Shown: piece by piece, positions 1 through 6,107 of the stretch
Layout of the letters: each line of letters begins with the position of its first letter
Position numbering within the stretch: the stretch's first letter is position 1
Source: Candidatus Didemnitutus sp.
GTDB lineage: Bacteria; Verrucomicrobiota; Verrucomicrobiia; Opitutales; Opitutaceae
DNA length: 6,820 nt
NCBI GenBank assembly: GCA_030682505.1
Contig: JAUXOH010000189.1
Span: 1-6,820, forward strand
Direction of reading: 5' to 3'
Translations under genes and position numbers: made by a program
The notes under the pieces: model-generated
The model's database searches: none
What the model was told of the DNA's origin: nothing
The model's input: only the letters and a program-made list of their open reading frames with translations

Positions 1-1061
1 GTGTGCGTGACCACCTGCACGGCAACGAAAGGTGCGGCTCCTCGCTGAACCATAACTTCGCCCAGCGCCGCAAACTGTTAAGCTGGCGGATCATCAAGAT
101 GGTGCGGAGCATCAACCGCTTCAACCGCGAGGCCCTCGCGGCCCTTGAGGACCCGGACCTGCAGCGCCGGACACTGCGCGACTTTGTCGAGCGGCGGGGC
201 TACGGTCGTGATTTTCTTGACCTGTATCTTGTGCCGATGAGCGGCGCGGTGTGGAGCACGCCGCCCGAGGAGATGCTGCGTTTCCCGGCGGCGACCCTTC
301 TGCGCTTCTTCCACAACCACGGCTTCCTTGGTCTCAACACTCAGCACCAGTGGTGGACCGTCGATGGCGGATCCCGCGAATACGTTCGCCGGCTCTCGGC
401 ACCCTGGAGAGATCGAATCCAGGCGGGTGTCGGCGCGGCGCGCATCGAGCGCTCCGACGGGGGACCGACCGTCCTGACCACCGACGGCCGCAGAATCCGC
501 TTCGACGCGGTGATCGTCGCGACGCACGCCGACGATGGCTTGCGCCTGCTCGCGAGTCCAACCGACGGGGAGCGCGAGATCTTGGGCAGTTTCCGTTACC
601 AGCGCAACCTGGCGACGGTGCACACCGATGCGTCGGTGATGCCGCGCACCCGCCGCGCGTGGGCCAGCTGGAACTACGAGACGGCAATGGGGCAGGGCGG
701 CTCGCGCGATCCGGCCACCCACTACTGGATGAACCGGCTGCAGGGTGTCTCCGAGCGCGAGAATTACTTCGTGTCGATCAATGGCGCGGCGCGCATCGAT
801 CCCGGCCGGGTGCTCAAGCGGATCGTCTACGAGCATCCGCTGTTCGACCTGGGCGCGGTCGCCGCGCAGGCCCGGCTTCCCGGTCTCAACGCGATGGCGG
901 CCGGTACGACCGAGATCTATTTTGCCGGCAGCTACTTCGGCCACGGTTTCCACGAGGATGCCTTCAAGAGCGCCGTTGACCTTGCGACGAACATCCTGGG
1001 CCGCGATCCTTGGTCGTGCGCGGCTCCGATTCCAGAGCCGGTGGAGGCCGGTACGTTGTGA
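1..1061 (+). CDS. FAD-dependent amine-oxidase-like protein (COG2907 type), 5' partial
   Basis: This is the C-terminal part, about 352 residues, of a predicted NAD/FAD-binding oxidoreductase. The frame is open to the left edge, and the N-terminal Rossmann segment with its GxGxxG motif is missing, so the true start lies upstream (family members are usually above 400 residues). Numbering from base 3, the COG2907 hallmarks seen are FAQRR (19-23), VPMSGAVWSTP (77-87), FFHNHGFLG (102-110), DGGSREYV (121-128), the second FAD-domain strand FDAVIVATHADD (167-178), AWASWNY (219-225), YWMNRLQG (241-248), and the C-terminal flavin-contact stretch FAGSYFGHGFHEDAF (307-321). No membrane helix is visible. 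The TGA stop is 2 nt before the DUF1365 start. In this gene family the protein usually travels with DUF1365 and a Cfa-type methyltransferase, so an oxidation or reduction of an unsaturated or methylated acyl chain is inferred. The exact reaction is not shown by the sequence. Confidence 0.93.
   Translation, partial: VRDHLHGNERCGSSLNHNFAQRRKLLSWRIIKMVRSINRFNREALAALEDPDLQRRTLRDFVERRGYGRDFLDLYLVPMSGAVWSTPPEEMLRFPAATLLRFFHNHGFLGLNTQHQWWTVDGGSREYVRRLSAPWRDRIQAGVGAARIERSDGGPTVLTTDGRRIRFDAVIVATHADDGLRLLASPTDGEREILGSFRYQRNLATVHTDASVMPRTRRAWASWNYETAMGQGGSRDPATHYWMNRLQGVSERENYFVSINGAARIDPGRVLKRIVYEHPLFDLGAVAAQARLPGLNAMAAGTTEIYFAGSYFGHGFHEDAFKSAVDLATNILGRDPWSCAAPIPEPVEAGTL
1021..1040 (+). other. Short GC hairpin before the DUF1365 gene
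   Basis: A perfect 6-bp inverted repeat (CGGCTC and GAGCCG, 8-nt loop) lies in the last codons of the FAD-protein gene, just before the GGAGG at 1043. It has no U tract, so it is not an intrinsic terminator. In DNA this G+C-rich such a stem can occur by chance. A modest effect on ribosome access to the next gene is possible but not supported by anything else. Confidence 0.2.
1043..1047 (+). promoter_or_regulatory. Possible ribosome binding site for the DUF1365 gene
   Basis: GGAGG lies inside the last codons of the FAD-protein gene. It is 10 nt before a GTG at 1058, whose GTGA overlaps the upstream stop, and 16 nt before the ATG at 1064. The spacing suits GTG 1058 better. The protein reads like a normal family N-terminus from the ATG (MHSRLFECR), so the two starts, differing by only two residues, cannot be separated here. 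Confidence 0.4.
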
Positions 1062-1063
1062 CC

Positions 1064-1936
1064 ATGCACTCGCGTCTTTTCGAGTGCCGCATCCTGCACC
1101 GCCGGTTCGCGCCCAAGCCGCACCGGTTCCTCTCTCGTGTCTTCATGGTCGCGCTGGACCTCGACGAACTCGACCTCGTGTCGCGGCGGAGCCGGTTGCT
1201 CGGGATCAACCGCGGCGGTCTCTTCAGCGTCCACGAGCGCGATTTCCTCCCCGTCGACCAAGCGGCCTTCAACGCCTCGCAGCCGCAGCCGCGGGCCCGC
1301 CCGGCCGCCGGTGATCCGGGGCTGTCGCTCAAGCAGCGCGTTTTCGCGTTCCTCCGCGAGCGTGGTGTAAACGCCCTCCCGGAGCGCATCGAGCTGATCA
1401 CCATGCCGCGCGTCGCCGGCTACCGGTTCAATCCCGTGTCGTTCTACTTCTGCCGCGGGGCCGACGGTCTGCCGCTCGCCGCGATTGCGGAGGTCACAAA
1501 CACGTTCGGCGAAGTGAAGCCCTACCTCCTCGACAACACGCGCTGGAGCGACGGGGCCTTCCGCCTGCGGGTGCCAAAGCATTTCTATGTCTCGCCGTTC
1601 TCCGACGTGGACGTGGAATTCGACTTCATCCTGCGCCCGGCGGGTCGCAGCCTGGCCGTGCAGATCGACGACCATGTCGGCGCCGAGCGGACGCTGACCA
1701 GTGTCCTCACCGGGTGCGCGCGCCCGTTGCGCGACCGGACGCTGCTCCTGTTCACGGTCAAATACCCGCTCCTCACGCTCAAGGTGATCGCCGCGATCCA
1801 CTGGCAGGCGTTCGTCCTCTACCTGAAGCGGCTGCCATTCTTCCCGAAGGCCTCCCGCGCCGCCGACCAGCGCGACCTTTTTCACCCGCATTCGTCCATC
1901 TCCACCGGCCCTGCCGCCCGTCCTGAATCACCATGA
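1064..1936 (+). CDS. DUF1365 domain protein (COG3496)
   Basis: This is a 290-residue protein of the DUF1365 family, whose biochemical role is unknown. It is found almost always beside COG2907 FAD proteins and Cfa-type methyltransferases. Family marks are the N-terminal SRLFECRILHRRF (3-15), the region RVAGYRFNPVSFYFC (116-130), AEVTNTFGE (142-150), KHFYVSPF (172-179), and the C-terminal HWQAFVLYLKRLPFF (246-260). The protein looks soluble or peripheral; the segment near 225-260 is hydrophobic and aromatic and could touch the membrane. Length is slightly above what I expect for the family because of a Ser/Pro/Arg-rich tail (about 270-290). The ATG at 1064 was chosen because homologues begin with this motif; GTG 1058 is an alternative, and a longer reading from 1010 would overlap the upstream gene. 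The stop shares ATGA (1933-1936) with the methyltransferase gene, suggesting coupled translation and a helper role in the same lipid pathway. Confidence 0.92.
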   Translation: MHSRLFECRILHRRFAPKPHRFLSRVFMVALDLDELDLVSRRSRLLGINRGGLFSVHERDFLPVDQAAFNASQPQPRARPAAGDPGLSLKQRVFAFLRERGVNALPERIELITMPRVAGYRFNPVSFYFCRGADGLPLAAIAEVTNTFGEVKPYLLDNTRWSDGAFRLRVPKHFYVSPFSDVDVEFDFILRPAGRSLAVQIDDHVGAERTLTSVLTGCARPLRDRTLLLFTVKYPLLTLKVIAAIHWQAFVLYLKRLPFFPKASRAADQRDLFHPHSSISTGPAARPESP

Positions 1937-3306
1937 AGACTGCCACCCTCTGCCCACCCACTGCGCCCGCCCTGGACCGGCATTCCGGCCGGACCGGGAG
2001 TAATCGCCGTCCTGCCCTGACCGCCCCGATCTTCCGGCGCATGGTCCTCGGGCTGTTTGCACCCATGGACAAGGGCCGTCTGATCCTGGAATTACCCGAT
2101 GGCGCGGAACTTCGCTGCGGGAGTCGGCTTGAAACAGCGTGCGAAGCCCTGCCGATGGACATCCCCGCCGAGGCGCGCATCCGCGTGCGCGACGAACGAT
2201 TCTTCCGGCGGTGTGTGCTGGCGGGTGACATCGGCTTTGGCGAGTCGTTCGTCGAGGGCGAGTGGGATTCGCCGGATGTCAGGGCGGTGATCGCGTGGTT
2301 CCTCCTGAACATCGACCACGCCCCGACGTTGTCCGGCTCGGCGCGCCGCCGGGCGCAGGCCTGGCTTGTCAACCTGATGCGGTTCACCAACCGGATCGGT
2401 CACGCGCTGCGGCGCAACACGCCCGGCAAGGCGCGGCGCAACATCCGCGCCCATTACGACGTGTCGAACGAGTTTTTCCAGCAGCTCCTCGATCCCTCGA
2501 TGATGTATTCGTCGGGGATCTGGGCCGGCCCGGGCGACACCCTTGAGAAGGCGCAGGAGCGCAAGAACGAGAAACTCTGCCGGCTGCTCCGGCTTCGTCC
2601 AACCGATCGCGTGCTTGAGATCGGGACCGGCTGGGGCGGCTGGTCGCTCCACGCGGCGTCCCGCCACGGATGCCACGTCACCACGCTGACGATCTCGGAG
2701 CGGCAACACGAACTGGCCGTCGAGCGGGTGCGGCGCGCCGGCCTGTCCGACCGGATCGACGTCCGGCTCGCCGACTTCCGCGAATGGCACGGCACCTACG
2801 ACAAGATCGTCTCGATCGAGATGATGGAGGCGCTCGGGCACCACTACCTTCCGGATTTCTGCCGGTTCCTGGACCGATCGCTCGACCGCGAGGGGTTGCT
2901 CGCGCTGCAGTTCATCACCTGCCCCGACTCGCGGTATGCGGAGTTCCGCCGCGGCGTGGACTTCATTCAGAAGCATGTTTTTCCCGGGTCGCTGTTGCTC
3001 TCGCTCAACCGCGTGAACGAGCAGCTGGCCCGGGCCGGCGGCTTTGTGCTCCATCAGGTGGCCGACCACGGCACCGATTATTCCCGCACGCTGCGCGAAT
3101 GGCGGGGCAACCTGCATGAGCGGCGGCCGGAGATCGAGCGTCTCGGCTTCGGCGAGCGGTTCTTCCGCAGCTGGCACTACTACCTCGCCTACTGCGAGGC
3201 GGCGTTTGCGATGCGCAACATCTCCGTGGTCCAAACCCTGCACACGCGGCCGAACAACCTCTCGCTCGGTTCGGTCTCACTCTCCCCCTGCGCCCCCCCA
3301 TCATGA
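1933..3306 (+). CDS. Cfa-family SAM-dependent fatty-acyl methyltransferase (Cfa1, UfaA/BfaB-like)
   Basis: This 457-residue protein belongs to the cyclopropane-fatty-acyl-phospholipid synthase family, which transfers a methyl group from SAM to the double bond of phospholipid acyl chains at the membrane. An N-terminal lipid-binding-type domain (about 37-165) is followed by the catalytic domain, with AHYDVSNEFF (173-182), SAM motif I VLEIGTGWGGWSLHAA (227-242), TLTISERQ (251-258), SIEMMEALG (294-302), DFIQKHVFPG (343-352), TDYSRTLREWR (381-391) and YYLAYCEAAF (416-425). Compared with E. coli Cfa (recalled alignment), Glu239 (here E299) and Tyr317 (Y383) are kept, but Cys139 is Ser194 and His266 is Gln326. 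These changes, with LEIGTGWG and YCEA, are typical of the UfaA1/BfaB-like branch linked to methyl- or methylene-branched products rather than rings. The first 36 residues are Pro/Arg-rich and unlike the family; ATG 2041 is an alternative start. ATGA overlaps occur at both ends. Automatic annotation would probably label it cfa; cyclopropane formation is not assured. Confidence 0.94.
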   Translation: MKTATLCPPTAPALDRHSGRTGSNRRPALTAPIFRRMVLGLFAPMDKGRLILELPDGAELRCGSRLETACEALPMDIPAEARIRVRDERFFRRCVLAGDIGFGESFVEGEWDSPDVRAVIAWFLLNIDHAPTLSGSARRRAQAWLVNLMRFTNRIGHALRRNTPGKARRNIRAHYDVSNEFFQQLLDPSMMYSSGIWAGPGDTLEKAQERKNEKLCRLLRLRPTDRVLEIGTGWGGWSLHAASRHGCHVTTLTISERQHELAVERVRRAGLSDRIDVRLADFREWHGTYDKIVSIEMMEALGHHYLPDFCRFLDRSLDREGLLALQFITCPDSRYAEFRRGVDFIQKHVFPGSLLLSLNRVNEQLARAGGFVLHQVADHGTDYSRTLREWRGNLHERRPEIERLGFGERFFRSWHYYLAYCEAAFAMRNISVVQTLHTRPNNLSLGSVSLSPCAPPS

Positions 3307-3722
3307 AAAATCCCCTGCTCCTCTGGTCGCTGCGCGCGCTTTTCCTCATCGTGCTGGCCTCGATGCTTTTCGTCACGAGTTGGGCGAGCACGCAATGCCC
3401 GCTCTTCGCCATTCCCGCCGATGTGCTCCGCCACCCCTGGTTCATTGCCACGCTGGTCGACGCCTATTGGGGATTCGTGACGTTCTATGTCTGGGCGGCG
3501 TGGAAGGAACGGGGTGGCGCCGCGCGAGCCCTGTGGCTGGTGGCCGTCCTGCTTCTGGGCAACATCGCCATGGCAGTCTATTTCTTGCGCGAACTCTTTT
3601 CCCTCCGCTTGGACGAGAGCCTTGACCTCGTCTTCACCCGGCGCAACCCGGGGCACCTCCGGCTCGCCGGTGCGCTTTGCGCGGCAGCTGGAGTCGTCTA
3701 CTTCGTCGCTTGGAACTCCTGA
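3303..3722 (+). CDS. Small four-helix inner-membrane protein, probably DUF1475 family
   Basis: This is a 139-residue integral membrane protein. Four hydrophobic helices are visible at about 7-27, 45-67, 74-97 and 117-137. Between them are HPWFIATLVDAYWGF (44-58), AAWKERGGAARALWLV (65-80) and LGNIAMAVYFLREL (85-98), a pattern I associate with DUF1475 proteins. This assignment is from memory and moderately firm. No catalytic motif is evident beyond the conserved-looking Asp53, Tyr55, Trp56, Lys68 and Glu69 at the ends of helix 2. The ATG at 3303 overlaps the Cfa1 stop (ATGA) and follows a C-rich stretch without a Shine-Dalgarno site, so translation probably depends on coupling. The stop overlaps the next start as TGATG. 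It sits where other lipid-methylation operons carry small membrane proteins of other DUF families, so a membrane partner or scaffold role for the methyltransferases is inferred. Confidence 0.85.
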   Translation: MKNPLLLWSLRALFLIVLASMLFVTSWASTQCPLFAIPADVLRHPWFIATLVDAYWGFVTFYVWAAWKERGGAARALWLVAVLLLGNIAMAVYFLRELFSLRLDESLDLVFTRRNPGHLRLAGALCAAAGVVYFVAWNS

Positions 3723-4246
3723 TGACAGTCCCAGCAACAGTGCCCCCGGTTGCCGAAGTGCGCCGCGGCTTCTGGCGGCGGCGCGTCGTAGATCCGCTGG
3801 CCGGTTTCCTTGCGCAGGGATTCACGCCGGTGGCGCTTGCCCGCGCGATCGCGTTGGGCGCGGTCTGCGGCCTCCTGCCCTTTCTCGGTGCGACCACCTT
3901 GCTCGCGTTGGGCGCGGGCGTGGTGTTCCGGCTGAACCAGCCGGTCATGCAGGCCGTGAACTACGCGCTCAGCCCGGTGCAGGTCTTGATGATTCCTGTC
4001 TTCGTTCAAGCGGGGGCATGGATGCTCGGTGCGGACCCGGAACAGTTCTCCGTCACTGCCATGCTCGAGGCCGCCCGGGATCTGCCGGTCGGGGAGTTCG
4101 TGCAGCAGTTCGGACGAGCCGGAATCTATGCCTTCGTGGCGTGGCTGGCGGCGGCCCCGTTTCTTTTCGCGGCCGTGCTCTTCTCCGTCAGTCCGTCGCT
4201 TCACCGTCTGGCCAGGCTGCGCGCTGGCCGGGGAGGTGCGGCATGA
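3722..4246 (+). CDS. DUF2062 domain membrane protein
   Basis: This 174-residue protein has the DUF2062 pattern. A short basic N-terminus (RRGFWRRRVVDPL, 14-26) is followed by two strongly hydrophobic helices around the motif ALARAIALGAVCGLLPFLGA (38-57). RLNQPVMQAVNYALSPVQVL (70-89) then fits the family's Arg-x-Asn ... Asn-x-x-x-(S/T)-P signature. A C-terminal helix lies at about 132-156. The family's function is not established; members often accompany envelope or lipid enzymes. The start at 3722 (TGATG overlap with the preceding stop) was chosen over an upstream ATG at 3677, because the extra 15 residues would lie inside the preceding gene and look non-native. The stop overlaps the DUF1295 start (ATGA). 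I infer a role in holding or shaping the membrane complex of this operon, but the sequence does not prove it. Confidence 0.88.
   Translation: MTVPATVPPVAEVRRGFWRRRVVDPLAGFLAQGFTPVALARAIALGAVCGLLPFLGATTLLALGAGVVFRLNQPVMQAVNYALSPVQVLMIPVFVQAGAWMLGADPEQFSVTAMLEAARDLPVGEFVQQFGRAGIYAFVAWLAAAPFLFAAVLFSVSPSLHRLARLRAGRGGAA
4231..4237 (+). promoter_or_regulatory. Strong ribosome binding site for the DUF1295 gene
   Basis: GGGAGGT lies 5 nt before the ATG at 4243, inside the last codons of the DUF2062 gene. It is the only clear Shine-Dalgarno site with good spacing in the window. It fixes the start of the DUF1295 gene and suggests that this cistron can also be initiated independently of coupling. Confidence 0.65.
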
Positions 4247-5052
4247 ATGAATTCCTCCTGGCCGGTACGGCGTTGGTGGCCCTCGCCGTCGGGTTCGCCG
4301 GCCTCTTCCTGTTCGCCCGGCGCGTCGACAACTACAGCGTGGTCGACGTCGCTTGGAGCCTGGCCTTCGCCGCGCTGGCGGTCTTCTACGTCCTCCTCGG
4401 CGACGGCTGGTGGAGCCGCCGGGTGCTGATCGGCGTCGTCGCCTCCGCCTGGTCGCTGCGCCTGGGTATCCACCTGTGGCGCCGGGTGGCTGCGCACCAT
4501 CCGGTCGAGGATGGTCGCTACGGTGAGATGCGCGCGCGCTGGCAGGGGAACCTCGTCGGGAAGATGTTCGCGTTCTTCCAGTTTCAGGCGGTTTCGGTCG
4601 TGGTGCTGGGCCTGCCGTTCCTGTTTGCGGCGGGGAACCCGGCACCGTCACTGCATCCGCTTGAGATCGTCGGCGCTCTCCTGTGGCTCGCCGCGTGGAC
4701 GGGCGAATCGATCGCGGATGCCCAGCTGGCCCGGTTCAAGCGCGAGCCGGCGAACCATGGCCGTGTGTGCGACGTCGGCCTGTGGCGGTACAGCCGGCAT
4801 CCGAACTACTTCTTTGAGTGGCTCATCTGGGTCGGATTCTTTCTCGTCGGCAGCGCGGCGCCGTGGGGTTGGACCGGCATCATCGCCCCGGCCGTGATCC
4901 TGTATCTGCTCCTCCATGTCACCGGCGTGCCACCGACCGAGGCGCAGTCGCTGCGCAGCCGGGGCGATGCCTACCGGCGCTACCAGGCGACGACCAACGC
5001 GTTCTTCCCGGGCCCCCGCCGCGCCGGTGCCGCCAGGAATTCATCCCCGTGA
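4243..5052 (+). CDS. DUF1295 membrane protein, steroid 5-alpha-reductase superfamily (COG3752)
   Basis: This is a 269-residue polytopic membrane protein with about seven hydrophobic segments (near 4-24, 33-53, 58-78, 107-130, 139-156, 189-205, 210-228). Family marks are DNYSVVDVAWSL (29-40), EDGRYGEMRARW (89-100), ARFKREPANHGRVCDVGLWR (163-182), RHPNYFFEWL (185-194) and the C-terminal SRGDAYRRYQATTNAFFP (239-256). The His186-Pro-Asn-Tyr189 segment is the C-terminal cofactor-site signature shared by steroid 5-alpha-reductases and isoprenylcysteine methyltransferases. By family an NAD(P)H-dependent reduction of a lipid double bond is plausible, but no bacterial substrate can be read from the sequence. 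The start at 4243 is set by a good Shine-Dalgarno site and the ATGA overlap. The open frame continues upstream to 3487, but that part is an out-of-frame shadow of the previous two genes. A homologue, Rv0446c, sits beside ufaA1 in M. tuberculosis (recalled), which supports a role in the same acyl-chain modification. Confidence 0.92.
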   Translation: MNEFLLAGTALVALAVGFAGLFLFARRVDNYSVVDVAWSLAFAALAVFYVLLGDGWWSRRVLIGVVASAWSLRLGIHLWRRVAAHHPVEDGRYGEMRARWQGNLVGKMFAFFQFQAVSVVVLGLPFLFAAGNPAPSLHPLEIVGALLWLAAWTGESIADAQLARFKREPANHGRVCDVGLWRYSRHPNYFFEWLIWVGFFLVGSAAPWGWTGIIAPAVILYLLLHVTGVPPTEAQSLRSRGDAYRRYQATTNAFFPGPRRAGAARNSSP

Positions 5053-5071
5053 ACCTCAACCCAAACCACTT
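5053..5071 (+). other. 19-nt intercistronic gap, no Shine-Dalgarno site
   Basis: This is the largest gap in the operon. It is A/C-rich and contains no purine-rich ribosome binding site, promoter-like element or hairpin. The Cfa2 gene therefore either depends on ribosomes from upstream or uses a leader without a Shine-Dalgarno site. Confidence 0.5.
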
Positions 5072-6106
5072 ATGATCGACACCCTCCTCGAACACGACCT
5101 CCTCCCAGACTTTGCCATTCGCAAGGGCATCCGGCACCTTGTGCGCCAGCGCCTGAAGGACGAGACGCTGGGAGACGAAGCGGCCCTCGGGCGCCGCCTC
5201 GACCACTATGCGGCGGACCTGCGCACCCGGCCGATCGCCGAACAAACCGGCGCGGCCAACACGCAGCACTACGAGGTGCCGGCCGCGTTCTATCAGCTCT
5301 GCCTCGGCCAACGGTTGAAGTACTCCTGCTGCCATTATCCGACGGGTGCGGAGTCGCTCGATGAAGCGGAGGAGTCCATGCTCGGACTCTATGTCGAGCG
5401 CGCCGGCCTCGCTGACGGACAACGCGTGCTCGACCTTGGTTGCGGCTGGGGTTCGCTCTCGCTCTACCTCGCGGAGCGCTTTCGGGGCGCGAGCATCACC
5501 GCGGTGTCGAACTCGGGCGGACAGCGCCGGCACATCGAGGAGCAGTGCCGCCAGCGCGGCCTGTCCAACGTCACCGTGATCACCGGCGATATCAACCACG
5601 TGGATCTCCCCGAGGGCTCCTTCGATCGCGTCGTCTCGATCGAGATGTTCGAGCACCTGAAGAACTACCAGAAGCTCCTCGCGCGCATCGCCCGCTGGCT
5701 CGCGCCGGACGGCCGCCTGTTTGTGCACATCTTCACCCACCACAAGTTCGCCTACCACTTCGAGTCGAAGGGTCCGGGCGACTGGATGGCGCGGCATTTT
5801 TTCACCGGCGGCCAGATGCCCTCGCACGACCTGCTCCAACGGTTTCAGGACGACCTGCGGCTGGCCGGCGAGTGGCAGCTCGACGGCACCCACTACCAGC
5901 GCACGGCGGAGCACTGGCTCGCAAACATGGATGCCAACCGGGACGCCATCATGCGGATCTTCGCGAGCACCTACGGTTCCGCCAATGCCGTCAAGTGGTG
6001 GTCGTACTGGCGGGTCTTTTTCATGAGCTGTGCCGAGCTCTGGGGCTACCACGGGGGCAGGGAATGGATTGTCAGCCACTATGTGTTTGAAAAGCCGAAT
6101 GCGTGA
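5072..6106 (+). CDS. Cfa-superfamily SAM methyltransferase, coclaurine N-methyltransferase-like (Cfa2)
   Basis: This 344-residue class I SAM-dependent methyltransferase belongs to the COG2230 superfamily but is of the branch that includes plant coclaurine, pavine and tetrahydroprotoberberine N-methyltransferases. Marks in order are LPDFAIRKGIRHLVRQRL (11-28), NTQHYEVPAAFYQLCLG (63-79), LKYSCCHY (82-89), SAM motif I VLDLGCGWGSLSLYLA (119-134), VSNSGGQ (145-151), SIEMFEHLKNY (189-199), LFVHIFTHHKFAYHFE (216-231), FFTGGQMPSHDLL (243-255), THYQRTAEHWLANMD (273-287), WSYWRVFF (310-317) and AELWGY (321-326). It keeps counterparts of the Cfa bicarbonate site (C86, E194, H219, Y275) and the plant NMT catalytic Glu-x-x-Glu-His (E191, E194, H195). 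It lacks the extra N-terminal domain of Cfa1. ATG 5072 was chosen because the protein aligns with the family from its first residues; the longer reading from 4916 overlaps DUF1295. The native substrate is unknown: a lipid acyl chain or an amine headgroup are both conceivable. Confidence 0.92.
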   Translation: MIDTLLEHDLLPDFAIRKGIRHLVRQRLKDETLGDEAALGRRLDHYAADLRTRPIAEQTGAANTQHYEVPAAFYQLCLGQRLKYSCCHYPTGAESLDEAEESMLGLYVERAGLADGQRVLDLGCGWGSLSLYLAERFRGASITAVSNSGGQRRHIEEQCRQRGLSNVTVITGDINHVDLPEGSFDRVVSIEMFEHLKNYQKLLARIARWLAPDGRLFVHIFTHHKFAYHFESKGPGDWMARHFFTGGQMPSHDLLQRFQDDLRLAGEWQLDGTHYQRTAEHWLANMDANRDAIMRIFASTYGSANAVKWWSYWRVFFMSCAELWGYHGGREWIVSHYVFEKPNA

Positions 6107-6107
6107 A

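Noticed and set aside
251..979. 242-residue plus-strand open frame inside the FAD-protein gene
   Set aside because: It is a frame-shifted shadow. The other frame carries continuous COG2907 motifs over the same bases.
932..1891. 319-residue open frame on the minus strand
   Set aside because: It is an antisense shadow of the DUF1365 gene, rich in Glu/Arg/Val repeats typical of reverse-frame translation.
2807..2823. 17-nt identity (tcgtctcgatcgagatg) shared with 5631-5647
   Set aside because: Both copies encode the conserved V-S-I-E-M of the methyltransferase motif, so this is shared ancestry plus similar codon choice rather than a repeat element. The embedded tcgatcga palindrome follows from the codons.
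2092..3243. 383-residue open frame on the minus strand
   Set aside because: It is an antisense shadow of Cfa1, with low-complexity composition and no recognisable motif.
3487..4242. Upstream extension of the DUF1295 frame, about 250 residues
   Set aside because: It overlaps two genes with clear membrane-protein content in other frames. Its own translation is Arg/Ser/Gly-rich and unlike any DUF1295 N-terminus. ATG 4243 has a good Shine-Dalgarno site.
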